Shown here in pieces: positions 45,325 to 60,300 of a stretch of DNA of 64,000 nucleotides (within the stretch, counting starts at the first letter, position 1; every line of letters starts with the position of its first letter). Source of the DNA: Sipunculus nudus. Lineage: Eukaryota; Annelida; Sipuncula; Golfingiida; Sipunculidae. The DNA lies in assembly GCA_026874595.1 (NCBI GenBank), contig CM049322.1:47589840-47653839 (forward strand). Reading direction: 5' to 3'. The notes under the pieces were generated by a model. The model saw nothing but the letters and a program-made list of their open reading frames with translations, was not told the DNA's origin and ran no database searches. The position numbers and the translations under genes were made by a program.

Positions 45325-48300
45325 CTGAAACAGATCATGGTCACATGATCATATATACAAGTGAACATTAAATTTAGAAATTTTTAATTACTGCCTATAT
45401 ATTTTGAGCTAATCTGTGTCTTGGCTAGTGGCAGTTGCTAATATTTAACTGGAGTTTAATTGAATTTTATGGAATTGTTATGAATGTAACAGCTAGATGG
45501 TAGCACCAATGGCTTCAGCCAGGTCAGGACAGCTGTGTGAACTATAATGCACAAATTACAAATGTTCATGTGTAGGACTACTGCCACAATGGTCTACATG
45601 TCTGAAAGGATTGTGGTTACAAAGCAGAAACAGATCATACTTCCAGCCCTTGGGTAAACTCCATAGCTAGAGAAGCTAATGGTTTTGGCTACTAAGCTTC
45701 ACTGGTCTGAGACTTTGTCATCTCATTATTATCCTTAGATATTACAAACCTACAACAAGTGACTTGGCCAAGTGCCATAAAGTGCAGGCATGTCACTCAA
45801 GGTGCTTAAATGTCTGTCGCCATTTGTTGGACAGAGGCCACCTACACTCAGGCACATTTGGTATACAAGTAAAGGCACTACCCTGACCCTTAGGTAAAGA
45901 GATTCAAAAATGGGTGCAAGACATAAGGCAGCCCATTTGAGGTAAAGGGATGCTGGTGGGGTAGTCCACTTGTGATTGAAGGGTGGCTAGGATGTCTTAT
46001 ACAAGTGTGACACACAGATTGAGACAGTGTTAACAGCTTTAATCATTTATCTTATGTATTTTCTTTCAGAAAGAACCAGAAATGTGTCCTGTATAAAATT
46101 GTCCTATGTAACGTACTTTTCACCAGGAAATTGATATCTCCTAATAAATTACTTTTAAATAGCTGGTACTTGTAAATGTATTTGTTACCCCAAAACTGAG
46201 ACTTGACTGTGGAAATGAGAAAAACTTACCCCATGTCTGACGATCTTCCCAGTCAGGGCTGGACTGACAATCCCTGGGATGGTAGCAAAGGTGTTAGAGA
46301 TCCCCATGGTAATGCTTGCAAACTACAAGAAAACAAGAAGATCAGCCTAAATTATAAGGGATATTTTCTAAAACTCTAAAAGTATGTGACACAAGGAGAT
46401 TATGTGAGTTAAACTGATACTATAATGCAGCTTTTTGCACATATTCATTTTTTAACCAAGATTTATTTGCAAATTATGTTAAAAATAAATGCAGGACCCA
46501 CTCCTTCCCAGATCAGAGGACCTTTTTTTGGGTTTTCTTTAGGTCTTCCTTGGTTAATTGACCTCCCCTTTCCAAAATCCTGGATCCGCCCTTGTACACC
46601 ATTATGAAAGATCTCCCTTGTCTGTCATATAATTACTGTATTGAAATTTTTTTGGCCCCAAGTTTAAATATTTTCTACCTAAAAAGATCACCCCTTCCTT
46701 CATACAGCCTAAATTTGCTGGAGCCCATTTAACCATTTGCTTGTATGACTTACCATCAAAGTGCATATAAAAATTCCATTCTTGAATTCCTTGCCATTGA
46801 TTGCACAAGAATATACTGGTATGACTGATTTAATAATTTATTATTAGAAAGGAATAATCACTTTTGGTGGCTAGCAATAGATGGTTTGTCAGGAAACCAA
46901 AAATCATGAAGAAGGCACTTACCAGGGCATCGGCATTAATTAGGCTAAATACTTTACTATGTTACAATTTTAATCATTAATTAAAATATAATTAATAAAA
47001 AGGTTACCTGTGGAGCAATATCCAGATGGTTCACATTAAATCCAGACCAAGCAAACCCACCAAGTCCTACAGCAAGTGTGAGGCAAGTAACAGCGGCTGC
47101 CGGGGTCATGACGTACGCTGTTACCATCATAAAGACTGTCTGACACAGGAACGCTGTGAAACAAGAATAATTAATGGTCTCAGTGTGAAATCTCAATAAT
47201 CTCTTCAACATATAGTGAGGTTATTTTTGGTACCATGTATAGCATACCATGTATGTATTTTAAGGTTTCATTCACAAATAAAAATCCATACAAATACAGA
47301 CATGGTATACTGGCCTAATGCGAACCTATGTAATGGAATATACAGCAGTAAAATCACATGATAAAATTCTTTACCATGATTGCATGCTCCTACCTGAGTA
47401 TGGGGTAACATACAGACAATGAACCTGAAGCATAAGCTCAATTGTTTGCTAAAATGGTAGATAAAGCCTCATGTCCAATAGATAACTTAACCCTAAACCT
47501 GAAAGATTTAAGGTAATTTGTGTCACTGATGGGATTCTTGATTGTACAGGCATAACATTGCCTATATTAAAATAAATAATAGAGACATTTCTGAAGAATT
47601 AATCACACTTATATTACTTTAAACTTCACAAGAATGGATATGATTATTTAAGATACACCAAAATTATATTATTTACAATCTATCATCAAGAAAAAAAAAT
47701 CATCAGGTATAAATACTAATATGAGTCTAATTTTAAAAGTGCTACTATTTATTTATACCATAAGTTGTGGCATAATCTACAAAATGCAGGTCTTTGTGAC
47801 CTTATTTTGGGACTTTAGAAGTACACATCAACACTTGAAATGATCTAAAATTAGTCCTTTCTTTATAAGGAGCTATGATTTTGTTGCCAACATTACACTA
47901 CAGGATGGAAGTATGCCACACACAGATATCCATATAGTTCAGAACAGATGAAAGTCAGCTAAGCTAAATACAGCCAGGTGAGGTTAGGGACCAGTCACTG
48001 ACCTGCACAGGTAAATACCTTCCTGACTGTAGACACACTGAGATACCTGCGAGTCAAGATACAGTCTGCGAGTTGACCTCCGACCTGGAGAGTCACAGTC
48101 ATCACTAGGTATGGAATGGCAGCAACAAATCCAGCCTTAAAAGTAACATACAAAATCTTTATATGGTAATTTCTTTAATACTGGTAAATACTTATAAGTA
48201 AGTATAGGTAAATAATATAACAATGATTCTTGTTGTTTATTGTACAAGAATGTTACAGCAAATAATTATGAAGTATAAATATATGCTCAATAAGCCTAAT

Positions 48301-51300
48301 CCATGTGAGGCTGAAGTTAACATTAAATGTGCCCATTCACCTACCTTCAATAAAAAATGTGATTTCTGGCTTCTACTTTGTATATATTAAAGATCTAAGG
48401 GTACTTTTGGTTGTGAAAAGTTCTTATAAAGCCTTTGCAATGAATTATATGAACTTCTTTATCAACAACATGTTTGTAAACACAGCAATGTTGACAAATG
48501 GGAAAAAATGTGTAACCTTAGGTGGTAGGTTGCATATATGGGGAGGTAGAATGGTCACTTGTTGCATAACACCATTTGCAAGCTCTGGCTTATATGACTT
48601 GCTGCCGGATGCCCAGAATTTGTTTTAATTTTTTTGACGGGCCCCCACAATATCTAAAACACTTTGATATAAACAAAACAAGCAGCCTGTGTGCAGAGAT
48701 ATCCACGTTTTCTGGCCTATTTTTTATAAAAGCTCCAAGGGAATACATTTATAGTTTTTAAAGGTCAGATAGGTGATTGGGCCCCTTTTACACATGGTCA
48801 ATAATTCTCATCCATGTGAGGCTGAAGTTAACATTAAGGAGGCATTGTTGAAACACTATCAAATAAATGGGAAAATCTGAGCACCCATCAATTACAGATA
48901 CTTGTGCCCGACCTGAGAATATAAGGGAAACTCTCTTGTAAAAGTGTTTCTCTATTATTGGCATCAACCTATATCTGTAGAGCTCCAAAGCTTGTTTTTT
49001 AGGTTTCTGTAATTATAGTAAAATGAGTGGTAAAGTGCTCTATTCTTTGTGCTGGCAACCCTAGTTTGATCCCCAGCCACTCATAAATGTCAGCTGTAGT
49101 GGTGCATCCAAGCCTGGATGTTTTTTTCTGGCTCCTCTTGTTTCCTCAATCTCTACAGAGAACAGAACACTGCCATCTGAGCCATGGAGAGTGCCTTATA
49201 TTAGTTATGATAACTTGTTGTACAATCCATGTAAAAAAAATACAGTTTTTATATTCTAACCAAGTTTGTGGGTTACTGCTTGGTCAGCGCTTAGCAGGGC
49301 TTGACATTAATGGTTAACCACTTCACCAGGGCAAGTGAAAGTTCCAGAAAATAGTGGTAGGGCAACTAGCAGTCTCCTCCTACTTCTCCAACTGGGCAAG
49401 TGGGTCAACATTGAACTTTTACCTAAGGCATGATAAGGGATGTTTGTGTTCCTGAATACAGTCTATAATATTTGTAGGGCAAGTAAAAATTCATGTAGGA
49501 CAAGTAAAGGCTAGATGTTACTTGCCCTACTAGGCAAGTTCTTTCAAAAGTTAAAAGTTAATGTCGAGCCCTGCTTATGGTTGGGTTTAGCTCCAATATG
49601 GTCAACAACTTCCTCTTGGTGATATGATGTTCTTTATTATTCACTTATGTACAAGCTTGTGTTGCCTGACCAACTGGTTGCCAGTCTCTCACTATCTCTA
49701 CTAGCCATGACAAACACGACTCAGTTAGGGCCCCCTACTGAGTCGTGACACAAGCCAAATTTAGAACCGCCCTGCAAGTCCACGCCATGCTCGCTTTATA
49801 ATCGTATCCCCGCATACAGTCAGCAGGCAGACTGCTGGCAGAAATCTCCCATACATGCAGAACAATATATGAATATATTGGGTTATAACGGAATATTTAA
49901 CACACATGGTAGGTGTCGTTGGAGAGATAAGAAACTTATTAAAAGGTCTAGTGGGTTTATTTGAAGTGACACGATACTTGTAAGCAATGGGGCATTGTGG
50001 AAAATGACGAAAATATTTGCATCCTCATGGGGCCTTATAATGCAATCCTCAGAGTTAGATGTCCAGGCACTCTGGCAAGCCAGTAATCTGGCCATAATGT
50101 AAGAGGGCCAATCTGGCGCCATATCTCTACTATCTCTTTCTTTTCTATCTTCTGTTTCTCTCTTCTCTCTTGTCTTTTCTCACTACTCTCTCTCTCTACA
50201 CTGTCTCAATTCTGTCTCTACACTGCTGTCTCATCAATATCTTATACCTTCTCTTTACAATGTGAGTCACTGACCAATATAACTATTTCTTACAAATTAA
50301 GATGACCAATGACAATCAAATAAAACATCACAAAAATAATTTTTGGTTCGCTGCATCTGGACTACCTTTAGTTATTCACACTGATGTGCCTTTCTGCCAC
50401 TTCTGGCAGCCGGTTTTTAATTAATTAAGAGCCATTTTAAAGGAACTACACATTTCAAGCCAGGTGAACACTAATTTTCACAGCAAATTATAGACTGGAA
50501 CATTACAATTATATATTACTTTTAACTAAGATTATGTTAGCAGTTTCACTTGGTGACACTATGTACAATGATATATATTATAATATGCAACTTTTGTGGT
50601 TTCTGATCAACTGTTCTTAATCATAATGGATTGTATCTGTCATATATTGTAGATTCCAAATTTTTGTTGCATTTTATTTTGTGGAATCTGTGGCTAGCAT
50701 TTGTTATTCATGAAAATAAAAACCCAATGATCATTTAGAGATATCTGTCAAGATGTACCCACATTTTTCAGCCATGTTTCAGATGAATAAGCCGATATTT
50801 TAGTTGTGCCATTGGGCTTACAATTTGCATCAGGTTAGCATGAAACTCATATTCAATAAGTAGTCTAGTAGAAGTTGTAAACAATAAATTTATTTCTCAT
50901 ACAAAAATAATGACATTTGGCTCATTTTTAGGTCTTTTCAAGTATTAATAATCAAAGGCATAACTAGAAATGATTAATCGAAAAACATTTTTAACCACAC
51001 AAATAGTGTTTCATGTCAAAACCACAAAATTTTAAACCAACAATGTTATCTGAATCCCCAGTATTCTAATTTTATACAAGTGATAATTAAAAATATAAGA
51101 TTTACAAATTTAAGATTGATAATGCTGGTTGGCAGATGTGTAGTGTGACATAACAAGGATGGAAAGAGGTTAAAGTGTGCAATTTGACAAATTTAGGCTT
51201 TGAAGAGGGGGAGGTCGGCTCTTTAACGATCAGTTAATTATATGCCCTTGGAGCTCATTATGTAAAATAAAGTATATATAAACTTACATACACATGTTAT

Positions 51301-51306
51301 ATACAT

Positions 51307-51379
<73 letters not shown>

Positions 51380-54300
51380 TATATATATAACTTACATACA
51401 TGTTATATATACATAAAATACTTTTTTAATATTACCTGGTAGAGATCATAATGTAGTTGTTGGTCAAAGAAAGTCGGCAGCTCTGTTAGTAGTGTGTAGA
51501 AACCCCAGTTCTCTGCTACATGGGCTGCCACGATCGCCCATACTGGCAGAGAACAAAAGATGGACTTCCAAGGAGGACTGCGGCCCTACAGCATGCAAGA
51601 TCATTCAATAAAGGTCAAGGTTATGTAAAGAAAGGTCAAGGTCATGTCCTTGACAATGTGAAAAAGAAATAGACCATGTAAAGAGAGGACTAAGTTGACC
51701 TTTTGTAATGATATTTCTTTTGCCATAGACAAGTATTAAGATCACTCTTGCCTCTTTGCTATACAAAGTTTATAACAATATAACAATAAATATTTATTGT
51801 TATATTGTTATAAACTTTGTATGGCAGAGAGGCAAGAGTGAGAAGTTAAGCTTGAATTCAATTTTTAAGAAATCTGAATAAAAGTACTATAATAAAATAT
51901 AAATATAGAAGATAGGAGTTATAGTGTCAAAATAACTTGATTTGAGTATCATTTTATGTCAAAATATAATTTTCTTTGGACAAACCATCAAAGTGTATAA
52001 ATATTTAGATTTATTTTTACTTTGGGTGTATTTATAGATACTGGAATGCTAATTACTATATGAATAAAGGGACATAATCAGGAGCAATATTTTACCTGTT
52101 CTTTCACAGTTTCAGTTCAGTTTTACTTTAGACAAAAGTTTAGTAGCAAAACCACAGTCTCAGTACCTCGTATATGGCTATTTAACACCTTGTTATGGGT
52201 CTGCGTGTTGGTAAACATAGTTCATGTGTTTCTGTTTACTATAACAAGGCTGTGTGACCAGAGGTCCGATGTGAGCTTTAACAGGCGGTGATTCAGCCAG
52301 CGGGAACATATATTACATTTTTTGGGTTAAGTGAGTCAGGGTATCTCTTGATTGACGTGTTGTGTTCGGTCGATGCACGCACTATGTTTATGTTTACACC
52401 TTTGATCGAGCCTGGTCCACTGTTTCGAACACTCTTTTCCAGGAGTAAGCTAACAAATTCAGGGCAAAATTTTGGCAGGTACAATTTTATTTTAAAGGGA
52501 GGAATCTATTTTTCATGTTAATTCAACATGCTTTATAGGTGATTCGGCCCCTTTAAGATAATATTTTTGACAATGACAGATGCCTGAATTAGGGAACCTA
52601 CCTTTGTCTGTGCCTCAGTGAAACCAATGGCTTGCTGGATGTAGCCCAGTTCATCTTGGGATATTGTTGGGTGTGTGGCCGGTGACTCAGAAACCAAGAC
52701 GACCCAAGCGATGAACCAAATGATACCAATAATACCTAAAATGTTATAACAACAACAAGGTGAAGGACATCTTATATGACTTTGGACATGTCTTTAACTT
52801 CCACAAATTATGCCTCAGCAACAAAATTACAACTTTGAACATACATCTTGATTAATCAAATATAAGTTGCAAATTAAGAGGATTTAGCATCAGTCATAAT
52901 AATATGGGAAAGATGTGAGAGAAAACAGATACACAGTGGAACCTGTCTGAAAGACAACATGTCTTTTAAGACCACCTGTCTATTGAAACCACCCTTGAGT
53001 GAACCAAAAGCTTTCACACTGGTTATAACTGACCTGTCTTAAAAGAACACCTGTGAATTAAGACCACCTTTGGCCAGTCCCACGAGTGGTCTCATAACAC
53101 AGGATTCACTGTAACCAGATGTACTTTATGATGAAAACTAAGCAGTGATCAACTTGTAAATAATACTCACCAAATATATAGAATATCCACTCCCAGCCAA
53201 GACAATCAGAGATGATTCCAGATATAGGCATGCCTATCACAGTGCCTATATAACTACCTGCAATAAGACACACTTATATAATAACTTAATCTAATTAGAG
53301 TACCAATATACACCAACCTGATTTTAACATTGTTAATTAAATAAAAGGTGATACCAAATATAATGATTCAAAACACAGTCAATTCAAAATCTATCCAGTG
53401 CATGTCCCACAAGGGTGCTTTATGTGCCCCACATGTTAATTTTTGTCTTGTGAAGTCTGACCTCATGAAATATGGCGAGGTTTGCCAAAAATTTAATTTA
53501 GGTGAAACTCTTTTGGTAAATATATAATTAGTTTCATGAAAATCAATCAGATATTTGTGATATGATGCCATTAAAATCTTGTGACCTGTGATCTAGTTAA
53601 ATATGCATTGATTTTGCAAGGAATCAAACACAGGTGAGATATTATATTGGATAATATTTCTCTTGAGTTTTATTAAAATGCATCACTAAAATTTAACAGA
53701 CACACAAGTCTACCCTCTTCTATAATAATGCAAGCTTCATCTAAGCAAAGGACAGATGGAAAGCTTTTGTGTATACGCATACATTCACATGGGAATCTAC
53801 CCCTGGGATCACACAAAAGAAATGGGTGGGGCATTATACCCCAACGCAAACACCCCAGATCCCACTGCTGCCACCATTTGTAATGGGAAAAAGTAGAAAT
53901 AAGATGGAATGTGGATTCGAACATGTATCATGTGACACACAAGTCAGACATTCTACAAAGTTCACTTTTAAAGCAAACGTGATTGGCAAGGCCAGTAGAA
54001 ATGTCTTTATGTGCATCCATACATGCACTTACAGAACACATAACACGCTTCATCACAACTGCAGTTTCACATATAAACCAGTGAGAGGATCATGAAGGAT
54101 AACATGACTCACCCAAAGAGTTCGTAAAATTTTAAATGAGCACTGATCGACACAGACACGGACTATCAGAGAAATGTTCTTACAATTTATAGAACATTCA
54201 GGGGTGTCACTACCATTATGGTTTCTCATACAATTGTTATGTGACTGACCTGAGTATGCTATGGTTGAGAGTCGGCTTCGTTCTAGTGGTGGTGCCCACT

Positions 54301-57300
54301 TACTCCATATACCATGCATACATGGGTACGTCACTCCCTGTGGAAACGTAAAGCATCATAATGTAATGTCCTGCCTTGATATGAATTGACACATATGCTT
54401 ATCACTCACCTGTGCCAATCAGCCAATCACAAGGTGGTAAGTTTTCTTTTTAGATATTTTTTGTTGGAGGTAACCACGTCGAGTTGTTTTAATGTTAGCT
54501 TAACTAAGTATATGTACTTCTGCAGGATTCCATTCTGGTTTAATTTTGACTCTTTGACAGGGTAGTATCACACACTTTCTATCATTTTATATCTTGGTAT
54601 TAACCAGGCCCAGTGACTACTGCACCTACGAGACCTGGGTGTGTAAATGACCCCCTTGCTGGGTCATACCACAGAGGTACCCCTGAAAGTCACATGTGTT
54701 TGTGAGTGAAACACAGAAGCTTGCTCACAACGCAGTTAGTTTGACTCCACCCTCAAGAGGGCATACACAAAGAGGGCTGACAACACCATTGATGATCTCT
54801 TTGGAACCTGAGCATTTAAAAGAATGGAGGGTTTGTTCGGGCTATGGCTGATACCTCCTTAAACAGTACTTTTCTTCCTTAGGTATGTAAGTCTGTTTAA
54901 TTTCATATTAAACTTACATTCAGAGTGATAATTGTAATTCAGAGTGATAATTGTTAAAGTTAAGAATTTTAAGTACATTTATATTAAACAGACTTGTTGT
55001 GTTTCTTTAGAACATATAAGCAGATATTGCACAGACCAAATTATCCACAGAATTAGAAATCAAACTACCTTATGTCTGTGAAGTACAGGTGATACAAGGG
55101 ACGCAAAAGCATCAGATCATATGACATTAGGAACAAATTGCTAAGACAAGGGACACATGGAACTTATGGTCACTATAACCTTATGCTATGAATGGCTGCA
55201 GGCAATGATGGAATGAAATACTGTGAGTGGAAAATTTTTGTCAACTTTATAAAAGTAAATCAACATAGGGGACACCTGCAAATACCTGAAAAATGACAAG
55301 GTTTAGAGTATGGTATATATTCTATATAATACAAATTTAACAGATGAATGCATTTGCATGATTTACCTTTCTTCAGTGAATTTGTGGGGTTTATGATCAG
55401 GGATAGGTACAAATAGTACAGCTTGCTTGACACAAGTGGTCCAGTGACCATCTGCCTCAAAGATCACTGGACAGACCCAGTAGGAATTCCATACAAATTT
55501 GTTTCAGAATCTATGCAAATGAACCTCTCCTCTGCAAAAGTAGCTGACTTTCGAGGACAGAGCCTCATTTTTATAAAAAAAAATCCTTCCTGTCATACAT
55601 CACAGTGTTCACAAACATGCCACATTCCTGTTGGCTGAGTAATTAATCCTATATAATTAAATTTATTAATTATAAAATCTGCTGGTACCTATTGGCATTA
55701 TGCCTTAATATTACCCTGACAGCTCACTGAGGCATTAACTATAAATTTTATTGATTTCACGCTATATATGGCATTTCAATCCACTCCTATTCATTTATGT
55801 GGTACATGTAACAATTCTCATCATGCATCAGCTTTTGTCATCACTGGGCATCAGTATCCATGGTTACCATGATTACCAATGTGATTTGACAAAAAAGGAT
55901 GAATACCTTTCTGGGCAATACATATAGATGTGGATCATGCAAAGATTCAGAATCTTACTGTTTACAGTAAATTCTCTTGTATAAGACTTTCTTATGTATA
56001 AACCATGAAAAAAATTATGGTCCTTCCATCAATTTAAAGAGTTGTTTATCATATTTAATTAACCTGTTAAATCTGAAGTAGGAACAAATGTATAACAAAC
56101 TTGCCAATATCTGAAATTTGGAAATCTTACTCAGTGTGGGTGCCTGGGGACTCATGCTTCATGTTTTGGATTCAGAGGCCTGCCTAAGGGCATTCTTCAG
56201 ATTTCAGGGCCAATACCATGCTGCTGCCTATTTGGTACATCTTAAACTCAGATTCAAGATCATCCACTGACTTGGACAGTAATATTGGCAAGAAATCTAT
56301 TGAATGGATAGAATTAATTATCTTTTTTTCCCAAAAATATACCTGTGGAATATTCTGCTGCTGCCAAAAAGTCTTTAAAATCAGACAAAATAATATATAA
56401 TGACCAGTTGGCAGGCCTAGTATACAAATCTTACTTATGGACATGCTAAGGTTGTCTTTTTTTTAAAGGATAGGTCCATGGCCTGTTGGTGACATTGTCT
56501 ATTGAATGAGGGTGAAGGTACTCATACGCGGTAAGGATGATAGGTTATTATTAAGCCTTCTGGTTTCATATGCAAGGGGTTCAAAATAATCCAGAAGTCC
56601 TAACCTGTCGTTAAGAAATAAGAGCTTAATGATCTCTGAGGTTCAACAAGATTACACCAGTATGCCATTGAGGCACTTCAGCTCCAAAGCCCAACGTCTT
56701 AACCACTAGGCTATGTCCTACCACTGTGGTCATCTTTTATTTTGCGAGTGTTTTGAATGTTTGCGATATTTGGGTAAAAGAAATTATTGCTAAAAATAAA
56801 ATCTTCATGAATAAGCAGTTGACCATAGGAGGTAAATCCAAAAGAAAAAAGATTGCGATTATGAATGATGTAAAATCTGTCAAATTATCTGCAAATAATG
56901 AAAGGTAATTTCTGCTTGTTCAATTTTCATTTGGTCCATGTCCAGTCCATTTTGGTCATATATTATCCAACATCAGAAATCAATATTATGAAAAATATGC
57001 TCTGCGTAGATTATTTTATGGCATGTTCGCGAAAATGGAACCCTTAAAAACCAATGAAAATGTGAAAATCGTGAAACTTTAACCTCACAAAAATAAAGGC
57101 AACCGAAGTATATTAGCCTTACCTCAAACAAGCCTTCCACAATCCTGAGAGCCATTAACAGGAAAACGTTGACACGTGCTATAGGAGGGGTTATAAGGGT
57201 CAGGGCGGCAGTGCCCAATATTCCACCACCAAACAGGTACTTCCCTCCAACCTTTGTACATAACCAACCTACAAAATCCAGAAAGGCATATGAGGAAAAC

Positions 57301-60300
57301 TTTCAAAAATCATAATGGATGTAATACAGGGGAAAAAAATTACAGAAAACTGTACAGAAAGCAATACAGAAATTCATTTGGGGAGCCAGGAAGAACCAAA
57401 AAGGCAACAACATATAAAACAAAACAGAGAACACCACTGAGTCCATACAGAAAATAATACAGAAAACAATACAGAAAACATACAGATTATCATACATAAG
57501 ACCACAAAAAAAACTAAAGAAATCAATACAAATACTGGTGATTACAGAAACTCTGAAAGAGAAAACCATAGAGAAATACATGAGCAGAACATGAAGAAAA
57601 CAGTAGCAAACAAATGAAATGAAACATATATAGAGCAATGGCAAGTGACCCAAGGGTTTTGACTCTCAGATAACAAGTATGAACTGAAACTTAAACTGAC
57701 TGGCACAACGTTTGGTCATATTTATTTTGCAATTTTGTATTTTTGCAATTTTTTAATGACTTTATAGAATGATAAAAATATAACTCGATGGTCTGAGGTA
57801 AAATATATATTTCCTGAACTAACAGTAGGTTATGTTGTGATGTGACTGATATTTGGCGGTCACAATTACACAAAACTGAACGAGCAAATACAGGGAATTT
57901 ATGTCCTCTGCTTCCACCTCTTGTTGTCTCCTGCTTGCCTTGTCAATATTTTTTAGTTTTTATTTTCCCCTGAAGATGTCTCCACATGTCATAGTGGCTG
58001 TGTTTTAGTTTTCATTGTTCCCTGAAGACGTCTCAACATGTCATAAGTTTGTTGTGAATTGGGAACAATAGGGGAGATTTTTTGTCTGTTTTGGAGCTGT
58101 GATAATAAATTTTCAGACAGACACTCCAAAACCAATCCTAACCAAGGAATGCATGAGAGCATTTTCATATCGCCAAATCAGAATGAAATCAGATAATATT
58201 TAGGAAAGTTTCACACAGAAACGAAAAACCTGATGGACAGACACACACACAGATGGACAGACAGACAGACCCAAATTAATGTCCCCAGTTCCCAAGAGCT
58301 GGGAACAAAAAAAATTTTAAATAACACCACCAATGTCATACAATGGACAAAGCTAAATCTAAGACCAAACATGCATAATAAATTTCAAGGCAATCAGTGC
58401 CTGAATTATTGGGATACAATTATACTAAAACAGACTGATTGTTGTGCTATTTCACAATTTTATAACTGTTGGTTACAAACCTTTATAGATCTGGCCCCAT
58501 CTTGATATAATAATTAATATACTTGCCATATTACAAGAATATAAGCTATAAGTGTGATAAATACACATAATTTGCATGATAAGCATATTATGTTGTGGGG
58601 CAATTTAGGTGACCATTGCAATGAAAATTTTATGACTGCTGTTATTTGGTAGTTTTAAAAATACCTGTATAATGTATCATAAATAATATCATAATATAGC
58701 TTGCAAAACTAGTTTTGTTCACAATTATAATCTCTCTATTATCTATAAGAATACAATGTTTATGGCAATCAATAGATCAACTGCTGGGAAACTAACCAAT
58801 ATGTTATAAGTACTTTGATAAAGATATGCTTAAATTATTTTTAAAGATATAGGTGGTTCCACAGTCTTCTTCATCTCATTAATCTTTCATGGTTAAGGAG
58901 CATTTTTAGGTCATTCACTAGTAACCACTAGAACCACTAATGAGAAACTGACACGATGCTGACAATCAGAAGTCTCAAAGATGTTAATATGCACACAAAT
59001 AAAAAGACAATGGTACTCTACAAACAGATCTGCAAAAGAAATTGAAACTGTTTGTAATGTGACTCAGGGCAAATGATTTGTAACTGTTAAGATAAAATGC
59101 TTTTACTGATGGACGAGTTATCAGATTTCAGATTAATTTTTGTTTGTCTCTAAGATTTACAAGTGACCCATTGACATGCAAAGCTCATCTGGACAAGCCA
59201 ATATTTGCATGGGCCACTCAGGGTGAAAACCTCAGGATTCCTAATAATATCTGAAATATTAATGGGAAAAAATGGGGAAAAAAATATTAGATGCCCTTTT
59301 CTAATATCTGACATCTATTAACAAATGATTATTTGTTGAACCTTCTATAAAGATAGCCCCCCCCCCATAAAAAAAAATCCTACAATACACAAGCTGTTTG
59401 TTTTGTTTACATCTGTGTTTATAACATGTGGGGGGCAATTAAGCCAGATGAACCAGAGTTTTGCACAGGAATAAAGTTCTCTTTAACTTACCTGCTGGAA
59501 GCTGTGTAACGATGTAGCCCCAGAAGAAAGAGGCCAAAACCAAACCCTTGACACCAGAGTCCCAAGTAAAGTCCTGTACCTGCAGGCAGAAAACAGTCAG
59601 TTCTATAGTCTGGTATCATTTCCACAATTCGACCTGTAGACTGGTACCATATCACATAAATTCAAATCTGTACTCAAACCGGTAATATGTGCCTTTCTGT
59701 CTGTACCCTGGCATAATGCATTACTATCTGTAAGTCACTTAAAGCATATCAACGAGAACATTGGCCTATGGAGGGGCTTGATAGGAAAGGGTTTGAAAAG
59801 CAGTGAAAAAAAGAGACCCCCCCCCCCCCCCCCCCTTCCATCCAGGACTAGAATACAGGTAGTCGACAAGCGACTACGTGTATCCGCCAAAATCAGAGTA
59901 GGACGGGTGAAGTGAGGCCTGGATTGAGTGGCAAGGGGAAATAGAGTTACATGTGTTACATATCAGAATTGTCTGCCATGTAAACATGATTGTAGGTGGC
60001 GCCACCTGTTATTTGAACAAAAAACTATCCAAGATGTATATACATGCAAAATTTCAGGTAGAAAACTCAAACCACTGTAGAGATATGAGTGATTTTATCC
60101 CACAGCAGACAAACAGATGGACACTGTGCAAAAATGGCTGCAGGTGGCGCCACCATTTTTGTGTATGTTATAAAGCTATCCAAGGGCGACATTTGTGTAA
60201 AAATTTTTTCCTGATTGGTCAAACGAGTCCAGAGATATAAGCAAAATGTCTGCAGCGTGAACGTGAATGAAGCTGGCGCCACCTATCATAAAATCAAGAA

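Noticed and set aside
49730-49760. Small hairpin actcagt...actgagt
   Set aside because: Short, single occurrence, and expected by chance in a window this size.
57303-57653. 116-codon minus-strand frame with many Cys and Phe
   Set aside because: It is the reverse translation of a degenerate acagaaa repeat and lies in an SLC17 intron on the same strand.
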